64,000 nucleotides of DNA from Roseovarius sp. A-2 (lineage in GTDB: Bacteria; Pseudomonadota; Alphaproteobacteria; Rhodobacterales; Rhodobacteraceae): assembly GCF_002072155.1 (NCBI RefSeq), contig NZ_BDIY01000011.1, forward strand, positions 1 to 64,000, in the 5' to 3' direction. The position numbers were made by a program, and so were the translations under genes. The notes under the pieces are model-generated. The model was not told the DNA's origin. It made no database searches and saw nothing but the letters and a program-made list of their open reading frames with translations. Below, in pieces: positions 18,087-27,061 of the stretch. How positions within the stretch are numbered: the first letter of the stretch is position 1; every line of letters starts with the position of its first letter.

Positions 18087-19013
18087 ATGACCCATTTTCT
18101 CGATATTCACAAAACCGATCCCGCCGATCTGCGGGCGATCATAGATCAGGCGCGCCAGATGAAGGATGCGCGCGATGGTCATCCGCGCGGCATGCCCGAT
18201 GCCGAACAGCCGCTGGCAGGTCGCATGGTGGCGCTGATCTTCGAGAAACCCTCGACGCGGACCCGGGTCTCGTTCGACGTGGGCGTGCGGCAGATGGGCG
18301 GGCAGACGATGGTTCTGTCGGGTGCTGACATGCAACTGGGTCATGGCGAGACGATTGCCGACACGGCGCGTGTTCTGTCGCGCTATGTCGACATGATCAT
18401 GATCCGCACCTTCGACGAATCCGTGCTGCTGGAGATGGCCGAATATTCCGACGTGCCGGTGATCAACGGCCTCACCGATCGCACCCATCCCTGCCAGATC
18501 ATGGCCGATATCCTGACCTATGAGGAACATCGCGGACCCATTGCAGGCAAGAAGGTGGTCTGGTCGGGCGATGGCAACAATGTCTGCGCCTCCTTTTTGC
18601 ATGCCGCCGGGCAATTCGGGTTCGATCTGACCTTTACCGGCCCGATGCAACTTGATCCCGAACCGGAATTCATCGGCCTTGCACGCAAAGCGGGCAGTAC
18701 GATCACCATCGAACGTGACGCGGCCAAGGCCGTCGAAGGGGCCGATCTGGTGGTCACCGATACCTGGGTCAGCATGCATGACAGCCAATCCACCAAGGAG
18801 CGCCGCCACAACATGTTGCGGCCCTACCAGATCAATGACGCGCTTATGGCACAAGCCAAGCCTGACGCGCTCTTCATGCATTGCCTGCCCGCGCATCGCG
18901 GCGAGGAGGTGACGTCGAATGTAATGGACGGGCCGTCCTCGGTGATTTTCGACGAGGCCGAGAACCGCCTGCATGCGCAAAAGGCGATCATGCGCTGGAC
19001 GCTCGGGGTCTGA
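18087..19013 (+). CDS. argF: Ornithine carbamoyltransferase
   Basis: A 308-residue anabolic OTCase that makes citrulline from ornithine and carbamoyl phosphate. Carbamoyl-phosphate site [14 protein letters not shown] motif and the ornithine/catalytic loop [13 protein letters not shown] are all intact. Length and motifs fit the trimeric ArgF family. Second gene of the argD-argF pair, the typical alphaproteobacterial order. Confidence 0.95.
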   Translation: MTHFLDIHKTDPADLRAIIDQARQMKDARDGHPRGMPDAEQPLAGRMVALIFEKPSTRTRVSFDVGVRQMGGQTMVLSGADMQLGHGETIADTARVLSRYVDMIMIRTFDESVLLEMAEYSDVPVINGLTDRTHPCQIMADILTYEEHRGPIAGKKVVWSGDGNNVCASFLHAAGQFGFDLTFTGPMQLDPEPEFIGLARKAGSTITIERDAAKAVEGADLVVTDTWVSMHDSQSTKERRHNMLRPYQINDALMAQAKPDALFMHCLPAHRGEEVTSNVMDGPSSVIFDEAENRLHAQKAIMRWTLGV

Positions 19014-19030
19014 GGGTGGCGTGACGGGAG

Positions 19031-19107
19031 ATCCTCCGGTCAAGCCGGAGGATGACGTTGATCTTGTGCCGCCGTCACCCTCAGGCCTGACCCGAGGATC
19101 GCTCGGG
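19031..19107. repeat. Tandem palindromic intergenic repeat
   Basis: Two hairpins lie in the 158-base gap after argF: ATCCTCCGG-TCAAG-CCGGAGGAT (19031-19053) and CCCGAG-GATCG-CTCGGG (19091-19107). GGTCAAGCCGGAGGATGACG is very like a palindromic intergenic element common in alphaproteobacteria. It may end the argF transcript, but there is no long U-run. Confidence 0.55.
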
Positions 19108-19171
19108 TGCTTGCAGTTTATCGTTTTGCGGCCTAGGCTTACCTCGTCCCGTTAGCGGTATCGGAGGGCGG

Positions 19172-20572
19172 ATGGGCAAGGCGCGGATCGGGGTTTACGG
19201 ACTTGGTACCATGGGCAGCGCGCTGGCGCTCAACATGGCGGAGCACGGCTTTGACGTGGCTGTGACCAACCGCGAGACCGACTGGATTGCGGGCTTCATC
19301 GCGGAGGCGGGCAATCTGGCTGAGCGCCTTGATCCACATGACAAAATTCAGGATTTCGTCGCCGCGCTGGAGCGTCCGCGTGTCGTCTTGTTCATGATCC
19401 CGTCGGGGGAACCGATGGATGCGATGCTGCGCGAGATCACGCCGCTGCTGGAGCCCGGCGATATCGTGATCGACGGGGGCAATGCCGATTTTCACGACAC
19501 CCGAAGGCGGGTCGGTAATCTGTCGGGATCGCGTCTGAATTACGTCGGTCTCGGTGTTTCGGGCGGCGAGGCCGGCGCGCGGTATGGTCCGTCGATGATG
19601 ATGGGCGGCGACGCCGAGGCCTGGGCGCGGATCGCGCCGATCCTGACGGCCATCGCGGCCCGTCACGAGGGCAGTCCCTGCGTGGCGCATCTCGGCCCCG
19701 ACGGGGCTGGGCATTTCGTCAAGACCGTACATAACGGCATCGAGTATGCCGACATGCAGGTGATCGCGGAAATCTACAGCCTGCTGCGCAACGGGCTGGC
19801 ACTGCCGCCTGCCGAAATCGGCGCGCTGTTCGAGGCCTGGAACGAGGGCCCGCTGCGCTCTTACCTCGTGGAGATCACCGCCAGGTTGTTGACCTATGCC
19901 GATCCCGAGACCGGGCACCCGGTGATCGACGTGATCAAGGATGCGGCGGGTCAGAAGGGAACCGGGCGCTGGAGCGTGATCGAGGCGCTGCGCATGGGGC
20001 AATCCGCGAGCATGATCGAGGCCGCCGTGGGCGCGCGCAGCTGGTCCTCGGAGAAAGACACGCGGCAGGCGGCGGAGGTTGTTCTTGGCGGCACTGTTAG
20101 CGTGATCGAGGCCAGTCCGGAGGTTCTGGCGGAGGCGTTTCTGGCTGCGCGCATCCTTGCCCATGCGCAGGGGTTTCGGGTGCTGGCGGCGGCGTCGGAG
20201 GACTACGACTGGTCGCTCGATTTCGCGACCATCGCGCGGATCTGGCGGGCGGGCTGTATCATCCGGTCGGCCCTGCTCGACGAGATCGCAGTCGCCTGTG
20301 AGGGCGATTTGCCGCGCGGTCAGTTGATCCTCGACCCCGGTCTTGCGCAGACTCTTGCGCGCTGCATGCCCGCGCTGCGGCAGGTGGTATGTAGCGCGGT
20401 GCATGGCGGGCATCCGGTGCCCGCGTTGAGTGCCGGACTGGCGTGGTATGACAGCATGCGCCTGGGCCATGGCAGCGCCAACATGATCCAGGCGCAGCGC
20501 GACATGTTCGGGCATCACGGGTTCGAGCGGCTGGGGCAGGCGGGTGTGCATCACGGCCCGTGGTGGGACTGA
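19172..20572 (+). CDS. gnd: 6-phosphogluconate dehydrogenase, decarboxylating
   Basis: A 466-residue enzyme of the oxidative pentose phosphate pathway that turns 6-phosphogluconate into ribulose 5-phosphate and CO2, producing NADPH. N-terminal Rossmann motif GVYGLGTMGSALALN with NR after beta-2 (NADP binding), then GVSGGEAGARYGPSMM and GHFVKTVHNGIEYADMQ, which carries the catalytic lysine. The length corresponds to the long dimeric GndA class. The ATG follows GGAGGG. It stands alone between arginine genes and a convergent redox operon. Confidence 0.94.
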   Translation: MGKARIGVYGLGTMGSALALNMAEHGFDVAVTNRETDWIAGFIAEAGNLAERLDPHDKIQDFVAALERPRVVLFMIPSGEPMDAMLREITPLLEPGDIVIDGGNADFHDTRRRVGNLSGSRLNYVGLGVSGGEAGARYGPSMMMGGDAEAWARIAPILTAIAARHEGSPCVAHLGPDGAGHFVKTVHNGIEYADMQVIAEIYSLLRNGLALPPAEIGALFEAWNEGPLRSYLVEITARLLTYADPETGHPVIDVIKDAAGQKGTGRWSVIEALRMGQSASMIEAAVGARSWSSEKDTRQAAEVVLGGTVSVIEASPEVLAEAFLAARILAHAQGFRVLAAASEDYDWSLDFATIARIWRAGCIIRSALLDEIAVACEGDLPRGQLILDPGLAQTLARCMPALRQVVCSAVHGGHPVPALSAGLAWYDSMRLGHGSANMIQAQRDMFGHHGFERLGQAGVHHGPWWD

Positions 20573-20589
20573 GGCAGGCGGGGTCAGTT

Positions 20590-20597
20590 GAGTATTT
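20590..20597. repeat. Second copy of the AAATACTC core, reversed
   Basis: GAGTATTT, within TTGAGTATTTTTGGAACGAT, is the reverse complement of the core at 18022-18029. It sits in the 47-base space between the convergent stops of gnd and the thioredoxin-like gene, again directly 3' of genes, which supports a dispersed post-gene element. Confidence 0.35.
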
Positions 20598-20619
20598 TTG
20601 GAACGATGAAGGGCAGGGG

Positions 20620-21135
20620 TCACTCGACCAGGTAGCGTTCGAGCACGATGGCGGGCATCGCGCCGCGCAGCATCATGTCGGGCAGCACGTAGGAGGGGGC
20701 CATGTCGAGGCCGAGACTGCGGGCAAGCGCGGTGTCGGAGCCGATGTCGAAGACCGCGACGCGAAAGCCCAGCCGTTGGGCGAGCGCGCGCAACTCATCC
20801 TTGGCGCGCGTGCAGTCGGGGCAGTTCTCGGCCGTAAAGAAGGCCAGGCGCGTTGCTGCGTCGGCGGGGCCGAAGCCGGGTTGGTTTGGGTTGAAAAGCT
20901 GTGCCGCCAATTGGTCGAGCGTGGCCAGATCGCGCTCGGCCTCTGCGCCGTAGAGGTCGGGAGCGGGCCGCGACAGGCCGGTGATCTCTGAGAGCAGTTC
21001 GGGGGTGGCGATCAGCACCTCGCGGATCGCGGAGCCGAGCGGCGGGCGCGATTGCGGGCCGGTGTCCTGTGCCGGGCTTGCGACTGGCAGCAGCAGCCCC
21101 CCGAGGAGGGCCACGCCGAAAAGACGGAAGAGCAT
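20620..21135 (-). CDS. Periplasmic thioredoxin-like protein with CPDC motif
   Basis: A 171-residue exported protein: signal peptide 1-22 (LFGVALLGGLLLPVASPAQ), a helical region to about 90, then a thioredoxin fold with C105-P-D-C108 and a cis-proline loop at APSYV. It should take part in disulfide exchange in the periplasm, probably as a reductase or a partner of the adjacent DsbA-like protein. The long helical N-terminal region before the fold is unusual for TlpA/thioredoxin proteins and resembles no named subfamily I know. Last gene of the M48-DsbA-Trx operon, 4 bases after its neighbour. Confidence 0.75.
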   Translation of the reverse strand: MLFRLFGVALLGGLLLPVASPAQDTGPQSRPPLGSAIREVLIATPELLSEITGLSRPAPDLYGAEAERDLATLDQLAAQLFNPNQPGFGPADAATRLAFFTAENCPDCTRAKDELRALAQRLGFRVAVFDIGSDTALARSLGLDMAPSYVLPDMMLRGAMPAIVLERYLVE

Positions 21136-21139
21136 CGCG

Positions 21140-21889
21140 TTATTGCGTGCGAATGTCGTTGGCGATGTTCTGCATCGCGTCCTGCGGCAGGTAGCCGCGC
21201 AGCATCTGGTCGCCCATCACGAAAGACGGCGTGCCGCTGATCTGGAGCCGTTGGCCGAGCGCGTGGTTGGCGGCGATCACCTCGGTCACGGCGTCGCTGT
21301 CCATCGCGGCCACGATGGCATTGGCATCGAGCCCGAGCGAATCGGCCAGGCGGGTGAATCCTGTGTCGTTCATCGAGCCGTTATAGGCCATCAGCGCGTC
21401 ATGCACGGATTTGTAGGCCGCGTCCCCGGCGACCTGCTGTGTGGCGATGGCAAAGCGCGAGGCCTGTACCGACTCCTCGCCCAGAATGGGGAATTCCTTG
21501 ACGATGAAGCGGATATTGCCGTCTTCTTCGAGCAGGCCCTTGACCTCGTCCACGGCGCGGCGGCAATAGCCGCAGCGGTAATCCATGAATTCGACGAGGG
21601 TGATGTCGCCCTCGGGGTTGCCGCCGACCCAGGAATGCCCGTCGTTGAAGATCGTATCGGCATTGGCGCGCACGAGATCGACATCGGCCTGGGCCTGGCC
21701 TTGGGCCTGACGCTCTTCGAGCACGGCCACGGCCTCCATGATCACTTCGGGGTTTTCCAGCAGGTAGGCGCGGATTTCGGTGCGCAGTGTCGCCCGCTCG
21801 GCCTCGGTCAGGTTGTCGAGATCGAGAGCCTGCGCGGGCAGGGCCAGGGGCAGGCTGAGGGCGGTGGCGGCGATAAGGCGTCTGATCAC
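21140..21889 (-). CDS. DsbA-family thiol:disulfide oxidoreductase (ScsC/BdbD-like)
   Basis: A 249-residue exported DsbA-fold protein: signal peptide 1-22, a helical N-terminal segment (TEAERATLRTEIRAYLLENP) that in ScsC/Com1-type proteins mediates oligomerisation, active site C106-G-Y-C109 after FMDYR, and cis-Pro in SGTPSFV. The start is a GTG at 21889 that overlaps the stop of the M48 protease gene (GTGA) and follows GGAGC at normal spacing. It probably forms or isomerises disulfides in exported proteins, working with the CPDC protein encoded next. Confidence 0.85.
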   Translation of the reverse strand: MIRRLIAATALSLPLALPAQALDLDNLTEAERATLRTEIRAYLLENPEVIMEAVAVLEERQAQGQAQADVDLVRANADTIFNDGHSWVGGNPEGDITLVEFMDYRCGYCRRAVDEVKGLLEEDGNIRFIVKEFPILGEESVQASRFAIATQQVAGDAAYKSVHDALMAYNGSMNDTGFTRLADSLGLDANAIVAAMDSDAVTEVIAANHALGQRLQISGTPSFVMGDQMLRGYLPQDAMQNIANDIRTQ

Positions 21890-23220
21890 TGGTTCTTGCT
21901 CCGTTTTTCTGCGGCTTTTGCCGCGTGTAGTACATCCTGCGCGCGTTGCCATGCGGCGGAGCCACGCGGCAACAGGCCCGAGGCGCGTTCGGCATGTATC
22001 TTAGCATCTTTGAGCCGGCCCGCCATCGCATATCGCTCTGCCGTGAGTACCGAGGCCATGCCGTTATTGCCAAGATGTGCCTCGGCCTGTGCCAGATCGC
22101 GCAGCACGCGAAAATCGCGGCCATCGCGGCTGCGGGCGGATTCGAGGAATTGCGCGGCCTTTTGCACCTGCCCGTCGGCCAGCAGCGCGCGCCCGTAAGA
22201 GCCGAGAATCAGTGCGTTGCGGGGCGCGAGGTTGGCGGCGCGGGCGTAGGCGGCGACGGCGGGCTTGATCTGACGGCTCTCCATCAGGATCTGGCCGCGC
22301 AATTCGTGCAAATAAGGATCGTCGGGGCGGCGGGCGACGGCCCCGTCGATGGCTTTGAGTGCGCGGCGCAGGTCAGCCTGCCGGTGATGGGCGATGGCCT
22401 GCCGCATCAGCGTGACGTCCTCATAGCCGTATTCGCCCGCGCGGGTCAGCGTCCATTTGGGCGAGCGCTGAAAGGCCGAAAGCTTGGATTTGGCGCGGGC
22501 GAACCAGTATGTCGCCTCCGGGTCGGGTTGCGCCTGCCCCGATTGCGCCTCGGCCAGGGCCTGCACCCGGCGATACCGGTCGCGCGAGAGCGGATGGGTG
22601 CGTGCATAAGCATCCTGTCGCGAGAGCGAGAGCGATTCCTGGCCGCGAAACAGATCCATCACCTGCACCGCGCCGTTGAGATCGACCCCGGCGGCGTGCA
22701 TGAACCGCATGCCGCTGGAATCGGCGGCGTTTTCCTCGGCGCGGGTATGGGCGAAAAAGCTGCGCTGCGCGGCCCCCTGGATGCCAGCCGCCGCGCCCGC
22801 CACGAATTCGCCACTGCCCGCCGCCGCCCCGACGGCCGCGGCAAGTGCGGTGCCGAGGGCGGCGGCGGTGCGCGCGCTGCGCGCGTTGAGCGGGCGCCGC
22901 ATCAGATGGCCATTGGCGATATGCGCGGCCTCATGCGCGATCACCGATTGCAGCATCGCCGGGGTCTGCATGCGCAGCATCAGCCCGGAATGGATGAAGA
23001 TGCTATCGGCGTCGATGACAAAGGCGTTCATGCTGGGATCGTCGATCACCAGGATATCGACCCGGTCGGGGTTGAGCCCGGCGGCGCGCAGGACAGGGGC
23101 GCTGAGCGACCGCAGCGCGTGTTCGATATCGGGGTCGCGCAGCAGGGTGACCGCGCGTGCGGGTGCTACGAGGGTGAGCGTCAGGATCAGCGCCAGGATG
23201 AGAAAACGGAAGAGTTGCAT
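21886..23220 (-). CDS. Periplasmic M48 metalloprotease with TPR repeats (BepA-like)
   Basis: A 444-residue exported zinc protease: signal peptide 1-23 (LFRFLILALILTLTLVAPARA), catalytic H96-E-A-A-H100 (VIAHEAAHIANGH), the downstream zinc glutamate in EENAADSSG, and a C-terminal half of TPR-like helices (for example RRPDDPYLHELRGQIL). This is the layout of BepA/YfgC, which chaperones and degrades outer-membrane proteins such as LptD. Translationally coupled to the DsbA-like gene, which fits, since BepA in E. coli acts on disulfide-containing LptD. First gene of the operon. Confidence 0.85.
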   Translation of the reverse strand: MQLFRFLILALILTLTLVAPARAVTLLRDPDIEHALRSLSAPVLRAAGLNPDRVDILVIDDPSMNAFVIDADSIFIHSGLMLRMQTPAMLQSVIAHEAAHIANGHLMRRPLNARSARTAAALGTALAAAVGAAAGSGEFVAGAAAGIQGAAQRSFFAHTRAEENAADSSGMRFMHAAGVDLNGAVQVMDLFRGQESLSLSRQDAYARTHPLSRDRYRRVQALAEAQSGQAQPDPEATYWFARAKSKLSAFQRSPKWTLTRAGEYGYEDVTLMRQAIAHHRQADLRRALKAIDGAVARRPDDPYLHELRGQILMESRQIKPAVAAYARAANLAPRNALILGSYGRALLADGQVQKAAQFLESARSRDGRDFRVLRDLAQAEAHLGNNGMASVLTAERYAMAGRLKDAKIHAERASGLLPRGSAAWQRAQDVLHAAKAAEKRSKNQ

Positions 23221-23281
23221 TGACCTGCCCTGCCTTTCGACGTGAAGAGGGGGCGTGTGCCCAAGCCTCAGGGAGAATGTA

Positions 23282-24424
23282 ATGCGGAACTCAATCCGGT
23301 CCAAGGTCGACGCCTTTATTGTCATGGATGTCATGGAGGCCGCGCGCCGTGCCGAGGCCGGGGGGCGGCATATCGTGCATATGGAGGTGGGCCAGCCCGG
23401 CACGCCCGCGCCCAGGGGCGCGCGCGACGCGCTGGCCCGCGCGATGGAGCGCGAGGCGATGGGATATACCGTGGCGCTTGGCCTGCCGGAGTTGCGCGCG
23501 CGCATCGCGCGGCTTTACCGGGAGTGGTACGGCGTTGATCTGAACCCCGACCGGGTGGTGATCACGCCGGGCTCGTCCGGGGCGTTCATCCTGGCCTTTA
23601 CCGCGCTTTTCGATGCCGGTGACCGGGTGGGAATCGGGGCGCCGGGTTATCCCAGCTATCGCCAGATCCTGCGCGCGCTCGATCTGGTGCCGGTGGATAT
23701 CGAGACGGCGGCGGAAAACCGCCTGCAACCGGTGCCGGGCGATCTGGCGGGGCGGGATCTGCGCGGGCTCATGGTGGCGAGCCCGGCGAATCCGACTGGA
23801 ACGATGCTGGGGCGCGAGGCGCTCGGGGCGCTGATCGGGGCGGCGCAGGCGGCGGGGGCAAGTTTCATCAGCGACGAGATTTACCACGGAATCGAGTATG
23901 AGGCGAAGGCGGTGAGCGCGCTGGAGATCACCGATGACTGCTATGTCATCAACTCTTTTTCCAAGTATTTCTCGATGACCGGCTGGCGGGTTGGGTGGAT
24001 GGTGGTGCCCGAGAATCACGTGCGCACCGTCGAGCGGCTGGCGCAGAACCTGTTCATCTGTCCGCCACATGCCAGCCAGGTGGCCGCGCTGGCGGCGATG
24101 GAGTGCGGCGTGGAGCTGGAGGCGAACATGGCGGTCTACCGCACCAACCGCGCGCTGATGCTGGAGGGGCTGCCGCGCGCCGGGTTCGACCGCATCGCGC
24201 CGCCCGATGGCGCGTTCTATGTCTATGCCGATGTCAGCCATCTGACCGATGACAGCCGCGCCTTTGCCGCCGAAATTCTGGAGCGGGCGGGCGTGGCGGT
24301 GACGCCGGGGCTGGATTTCGATCCGGCGCGCGGGGCGGGCACGCTGCGGTTTTCCTATGCCCGCGCCACGGCGGATATCGAGGAGGGGCTGGCGCGGCTG
24401 GAACGGTTCATGGCCGCGCGGTGA
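23282..24424 (+). CDS. PLP-dependent class I/II aminotransferase
   Basis: A 380-residue fold-type I aminotransferase. Visible parts are SSGAF near 100, the ASPANPTGT substrate loop, SDEIYHGIEY, and the Schiff-base lysine in INSFSKYFSMTGWRVGW, followed by the arginine near FSYARA that binds the substrate carboxylate. It resembles aspartate/aromatic aminotransferases of the AspC-like alpha group, but the amino-acid preference cannot be fixed. The start at 23282 follows AGGGAGA. It is divergent from the M48 operon. Confidence 0.85.
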   Translation: MRNSIRSKVDAFIVMDVMEAARRAEAGGRHIVHMEVGQPGTPAPRGARDALARAMEREAMGYTVALGLPELRARIARLYREWYGVDLNPDRVVITPGSSGAFILAFTALFDAGDRVGIGAPGYPSYRQILRALDLVPVDIETAAENRLQPVPGDLAGRDLRGLMVASPANPTGTMLGREALGALIGAAQAAGASFISDEIYHGIEYEAKAVSALEITDDCYVINSFSKYFSMTGWRVGWMVVPENHVRTVERLAQNLFICPPHASQVAALAAMECGVELEANMAVYRTNRALMLEGLPRAGFDRIAPPDGAFYVYADVSHLTDDSRAFAAEILERAGVAVTPGLDFDPARGAGTLRFSYARATADIEEGLARLERFMAAR

Positions 24425-24529
24425 TCGGCACCCGTCGCGGCGGGCCACACAATCGTCATGATTTCCTCCTGCAATCGCCGTGATTTCCCGGCAGTCTTCG
24501 GGTTGGACTTTGGACCGAGGGGGCATGAC

Positions 24530-24655
24530 ATGTCTCAGTTTCGTAACGGATATCGCAGCATCGGTGTGCTGATCGGCGTGAATGCCGATCTGCTGATCTT
24601 TGCCGCGACGCTGACCGTCGCGCTTTTCGCCGCAGGTTACCTCGCATCGCTCTGA
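24530..24655 (+). CDS. Small single-pass membrane protein upstream of bamA
   Basis: A 41-residue peptide with one C-terminal hydrophobic helix (LLIFAATLTVALFAAGYLA) and a short basic N-terminus, preceded by GAGGGGG at suitable spacing. No family recognised. It lies between the aminotransferase and bamA on the same strand. A strong ribosome site and clean transmembrane helix favour a real gene, but length makes the call tentative. Confidence 0.5.
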   Translation: MSQFRNGYRSIGVLIGVNADLLIFAATLTVALFAAGYLASL

Positions 24656-24740
24656 CGCCGGTGGCGCACTCGCGTTTTGACAAGCCCAGACAGACCGGGT
24701 AGTGACTTCGATCAATGGGATGTCTGACTGGGTGTGAGCG

Positions 24741-27059
24741 ATGAAAGATTGTGACATGGAGCGACCGCTCCAGGGCTTGGTGAAGCGCGGTCTTTGCGGG
24801 GTTTTCACCGTTCTGCTGGCACTGTTCACACTTGTCGCACCCGAGGACGCCGAGGCGCAATCCTACCGTTTCTCGACCGTCGCAATCGAGGGCAACCAGC
24901 GCATCGAGGCTGGAACGGTCCTGTCCTATGCCGGGATCGAGCGGGGTGAAACGGTTTCGGCCGGGCAACTCAACGACGCCTATCAGCGCATTCTCGCCTC
25001 CGGTCTTTTCGAAGAGGTCGAGGTGGAGCCGCAAGGCAGCCGTCTGGTCATCCGGGTGACCGAATTCCCGACCATCAACCGCATCGCCTTTGAAGGCAAC
25101 GACAAGATCAAGGACGAGGATCTTTCGGGTTTCATCCAGAGCCAGTCGCGTCAGGTCTTCAGCCCGACGCAGGCCGAACGCGATGCCGAGACCATCGCCG
25201 AGGCCTATGCGCAGAACGGCCGGATTTCGGCGCGCGTCAGTCCCAAGGTGATCCGCCGCAGCGACAACCGGATCGATCTGGTGTTCGAGATTTTCGAGGG
25301 TCGAAAGATCGAGGTGGATCGCATCGGCTTTGTGGGCAACCGCGCCTTTTCGGACCGCCGTCTGCGGCGCGTGATCGAGAGCAAGCAGACCGGGATTCTG
25401 CGCGCGCTGATCGAGCGCGATACCTTTGTCGAGGACCGGATCAATTTCGACCGGCAGGTGCTCACGGATTTCTACAATTCGCGCGGCTACGTGGATTTCC
25501 GGGTGACCGGCACCAATGCCGAGCTTGCCCGCGAGCGCGACTCCTATTTCGTGACCTTCAACCTCGAGGAAGGTCAGCAATTCCGCTTTGGCGAGATCAC
25601 CACGGTCAGCGAACATACAGCGGCCGAGGCGGAACCCTATCACGACACGCTCAAGATCAAGCCTGGCGTTGTCTACTCGCCGACGCTGGTCGAGAATTCC
25701 ATAGCGCGGATGGAGCGGCTGGCGATCAAGAACGGCGTGGATTTCCTGCGGGTCGAGCCGCGCGTGACGCGCAATGACCGCGACCTGACGCTCGATATCG
25801 AGTTCGCTTTGACGCGCGGGCCGCGCGTGTTTGTCGAGCGTATTGACATCGAGGGCAACACCACCACGATCGACCGCGTGATCCGGCGGCAATTCGACAT
25901 GGCCGAGGGTGATCCGTTCAACCCGCGGGCCATCCGTCAGGCGGCGGACCGCATTCGCGCCCTGCAATTCTTCGAAAGCGTCGAGGTCAACGCGCGCGAG
26001 GGCTCGCGGCCCGATCAGGTGGTGATCGAAACCGAGGTGGAGGAAACCACGACCGGGACGGTCTCGCTCGGGCTGAGCTTTTCGACCAACTCCGGGGTCG
26101 GTCTGCAATCGGGCTTTTCCGAGCGCAACTTCGTCGGGCGCGGCCAGCGGCTCTCGGCCAGCATCTTCGGCACCACCGAGCGGGTCAATTACAATCTCAG
26201 CTTCGTCGAACCCGCGTTCCTCGGGCGCGACGTTGCCTTCGGTCTCGATTTCGCCTTTCAGCAAACCGAATCGGATAACAGCCTGTTTGACACCGATATC
26301 GGCACGTTCCGCCCCAGCCTGACCTTCCCGACCGGCGAGAACGGGCGTCTCGCGGTGTTCTACAACGCCCGTTACGAAGACATGTCGGACAATAATAGCT
26401 CCTCGACCATCGTTGATTTCGAGGTCGCGCAAGGGGCGCTCATCACCAGTGCGCTCGGGTATGAATACACCTATGACACCCGGCGCACCGGCCTGAACCC
26501 GAATGCCGGCGTCCTGCTCAGCTTCGGACAGGAGTTCGCGGGTGTCGGCGGCGATAACGAGTATGTCAAAACGACCGGCCGACTTGTCGGGCAGACCACC
26601 GTGTGGAACGAGGAAGTGACCCTGCGCGCGATTGCCGAGGGTGGCGCGATCGACTTCTTCGGCTCGCAGGAAAGCCGGTTCCTGAATCGCTTCGGCAATC
26701 AGGTGATCCGCGGTTTTGAACCCAATGGCATGGGGCCGATCGAGGGCAATCAGCATCTCGGCGGCGAGTATTTCGCGGCGCTGAAATTCGAGGCGGAATT
26801 CCCGCTCGGCCTGCCCGAGGAATTCGGGGTTACGGGGGGCGTGTTCTACGATGTCGGCTCGATCTGGGGCATCGGCAGCAAGGCCGCGGCCACAGCGCCG
26901 CTGCAATCGACCGGGTTCCAGGACCGCCATGTCATAGGCGTGTCGCTGTTCTGGACGTCGCCCTTTGGCCCGATCCGGATGAACTTCTCCGAGGCGCTGA
27001 AGAAAGAGCCGAGCGATATCGTGCAGAATTTCAACCTTACCGTCAGTACGGATTTCTGA
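24741..27059 (+). CDS. bamA: Outer-membrane assembly factor BamA
   Basis: A 772-residue Omp85 protein. A signal peptide (to about EDAEA) is followed by five POTRA domains (roughly 45-440; motifs such as EGNQRI, EGNDKI, VGNRAF, IEGNTTT) and a C-terminal 16-strand barrel with GLSFSTNSGVGLQSGFSERNF and the closing NFNLTVSTDF ending in an aromatic residue. It inserts beta-barrel proteins into the outer membrane. It heads an envelope operon with skp, fabZ and lpxA-lpxI-lpxB; rseP, often upstream in other bacteria, is absent here. Confidence 0.96.
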   Translation: MKDCDMERPLQGLVKRGLCGVFTVLLALFTLVAPEDAEAQSYRFSTVAIEGNQRIEAGTVLSYAGIERGETVSAGQLNDAYQRILASGLFEEVEVEPQGSRLVIRVTEFPTINRIAFEGNDKIKDEDLSGFIQSQSRQVFSPTQAERDAETIAEAYAQNGRISARVSPKVIRRSDNRIDLVFEIFEGRKIEVDRIGFVGNRAFSDRRLRRVIESKQTGILRALIERDTFVEDRINFDRQVLTDFYNSRGYVDFRVTGTNAELARERDSYFVTFNLEEGQQFRFGEITTVSEHTAAEAEPYHDTLKIKPGVVYSPTLVENSIARMERLAIKNGVDFLRVEPRVTRNDRDLTLDIEFALTRGPRVFVERIDIEGNTTTIDRVIRRQFDMAEGDPFNPRAIRQAADRIRALQFFESVEVNAREGSRPDQVVIETEVEETTTGTVSLGLSFSTNSGVGLQSGFSERNFVGRGQRLSASIFGTTERVNYNLSFVEPAFLGRDVAFGLDFAFQQTESDNSLFDTDIGTFRPSLTFPTGENGRLAVFYNARYEDMSDNNSSSTIVDFEVAQGALITSALGYEYTYDTRRTGLNPNAGVLLSFGQEFAGVGGDNEYVKTTGRLVGQTTVWNEEVTLRAIAEGGAIDFFGSQESRFLNRFGNQVIRGFEPNGMGPIEGNQHLGGEYFAALKFEAEFPLGLPEEFGVTGGVFYDVGSIWGIGSKAAATAPLQSTGFQDRHVIGVSLFWTSPFGPIRMNFSEALKKEPSDIVQNFNLTVSTDF

Positions 27060-27061
27060 CC

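Noticed and set aside
24677..24705. sigma-70 promoter TTGACA upstream of bamA
   Set aside because: The -35 box is good, but no acceptable -10 box lies at 16-18 bases; not reported as a feature.
24456..26930. An 824-codon open frame on the minus strand opposite bamA
   Set aside because: It is the antisense shadow of bamA produced by GC-rich codon bias; it has no ribosome site and no domain, while bamA is unmistakable.
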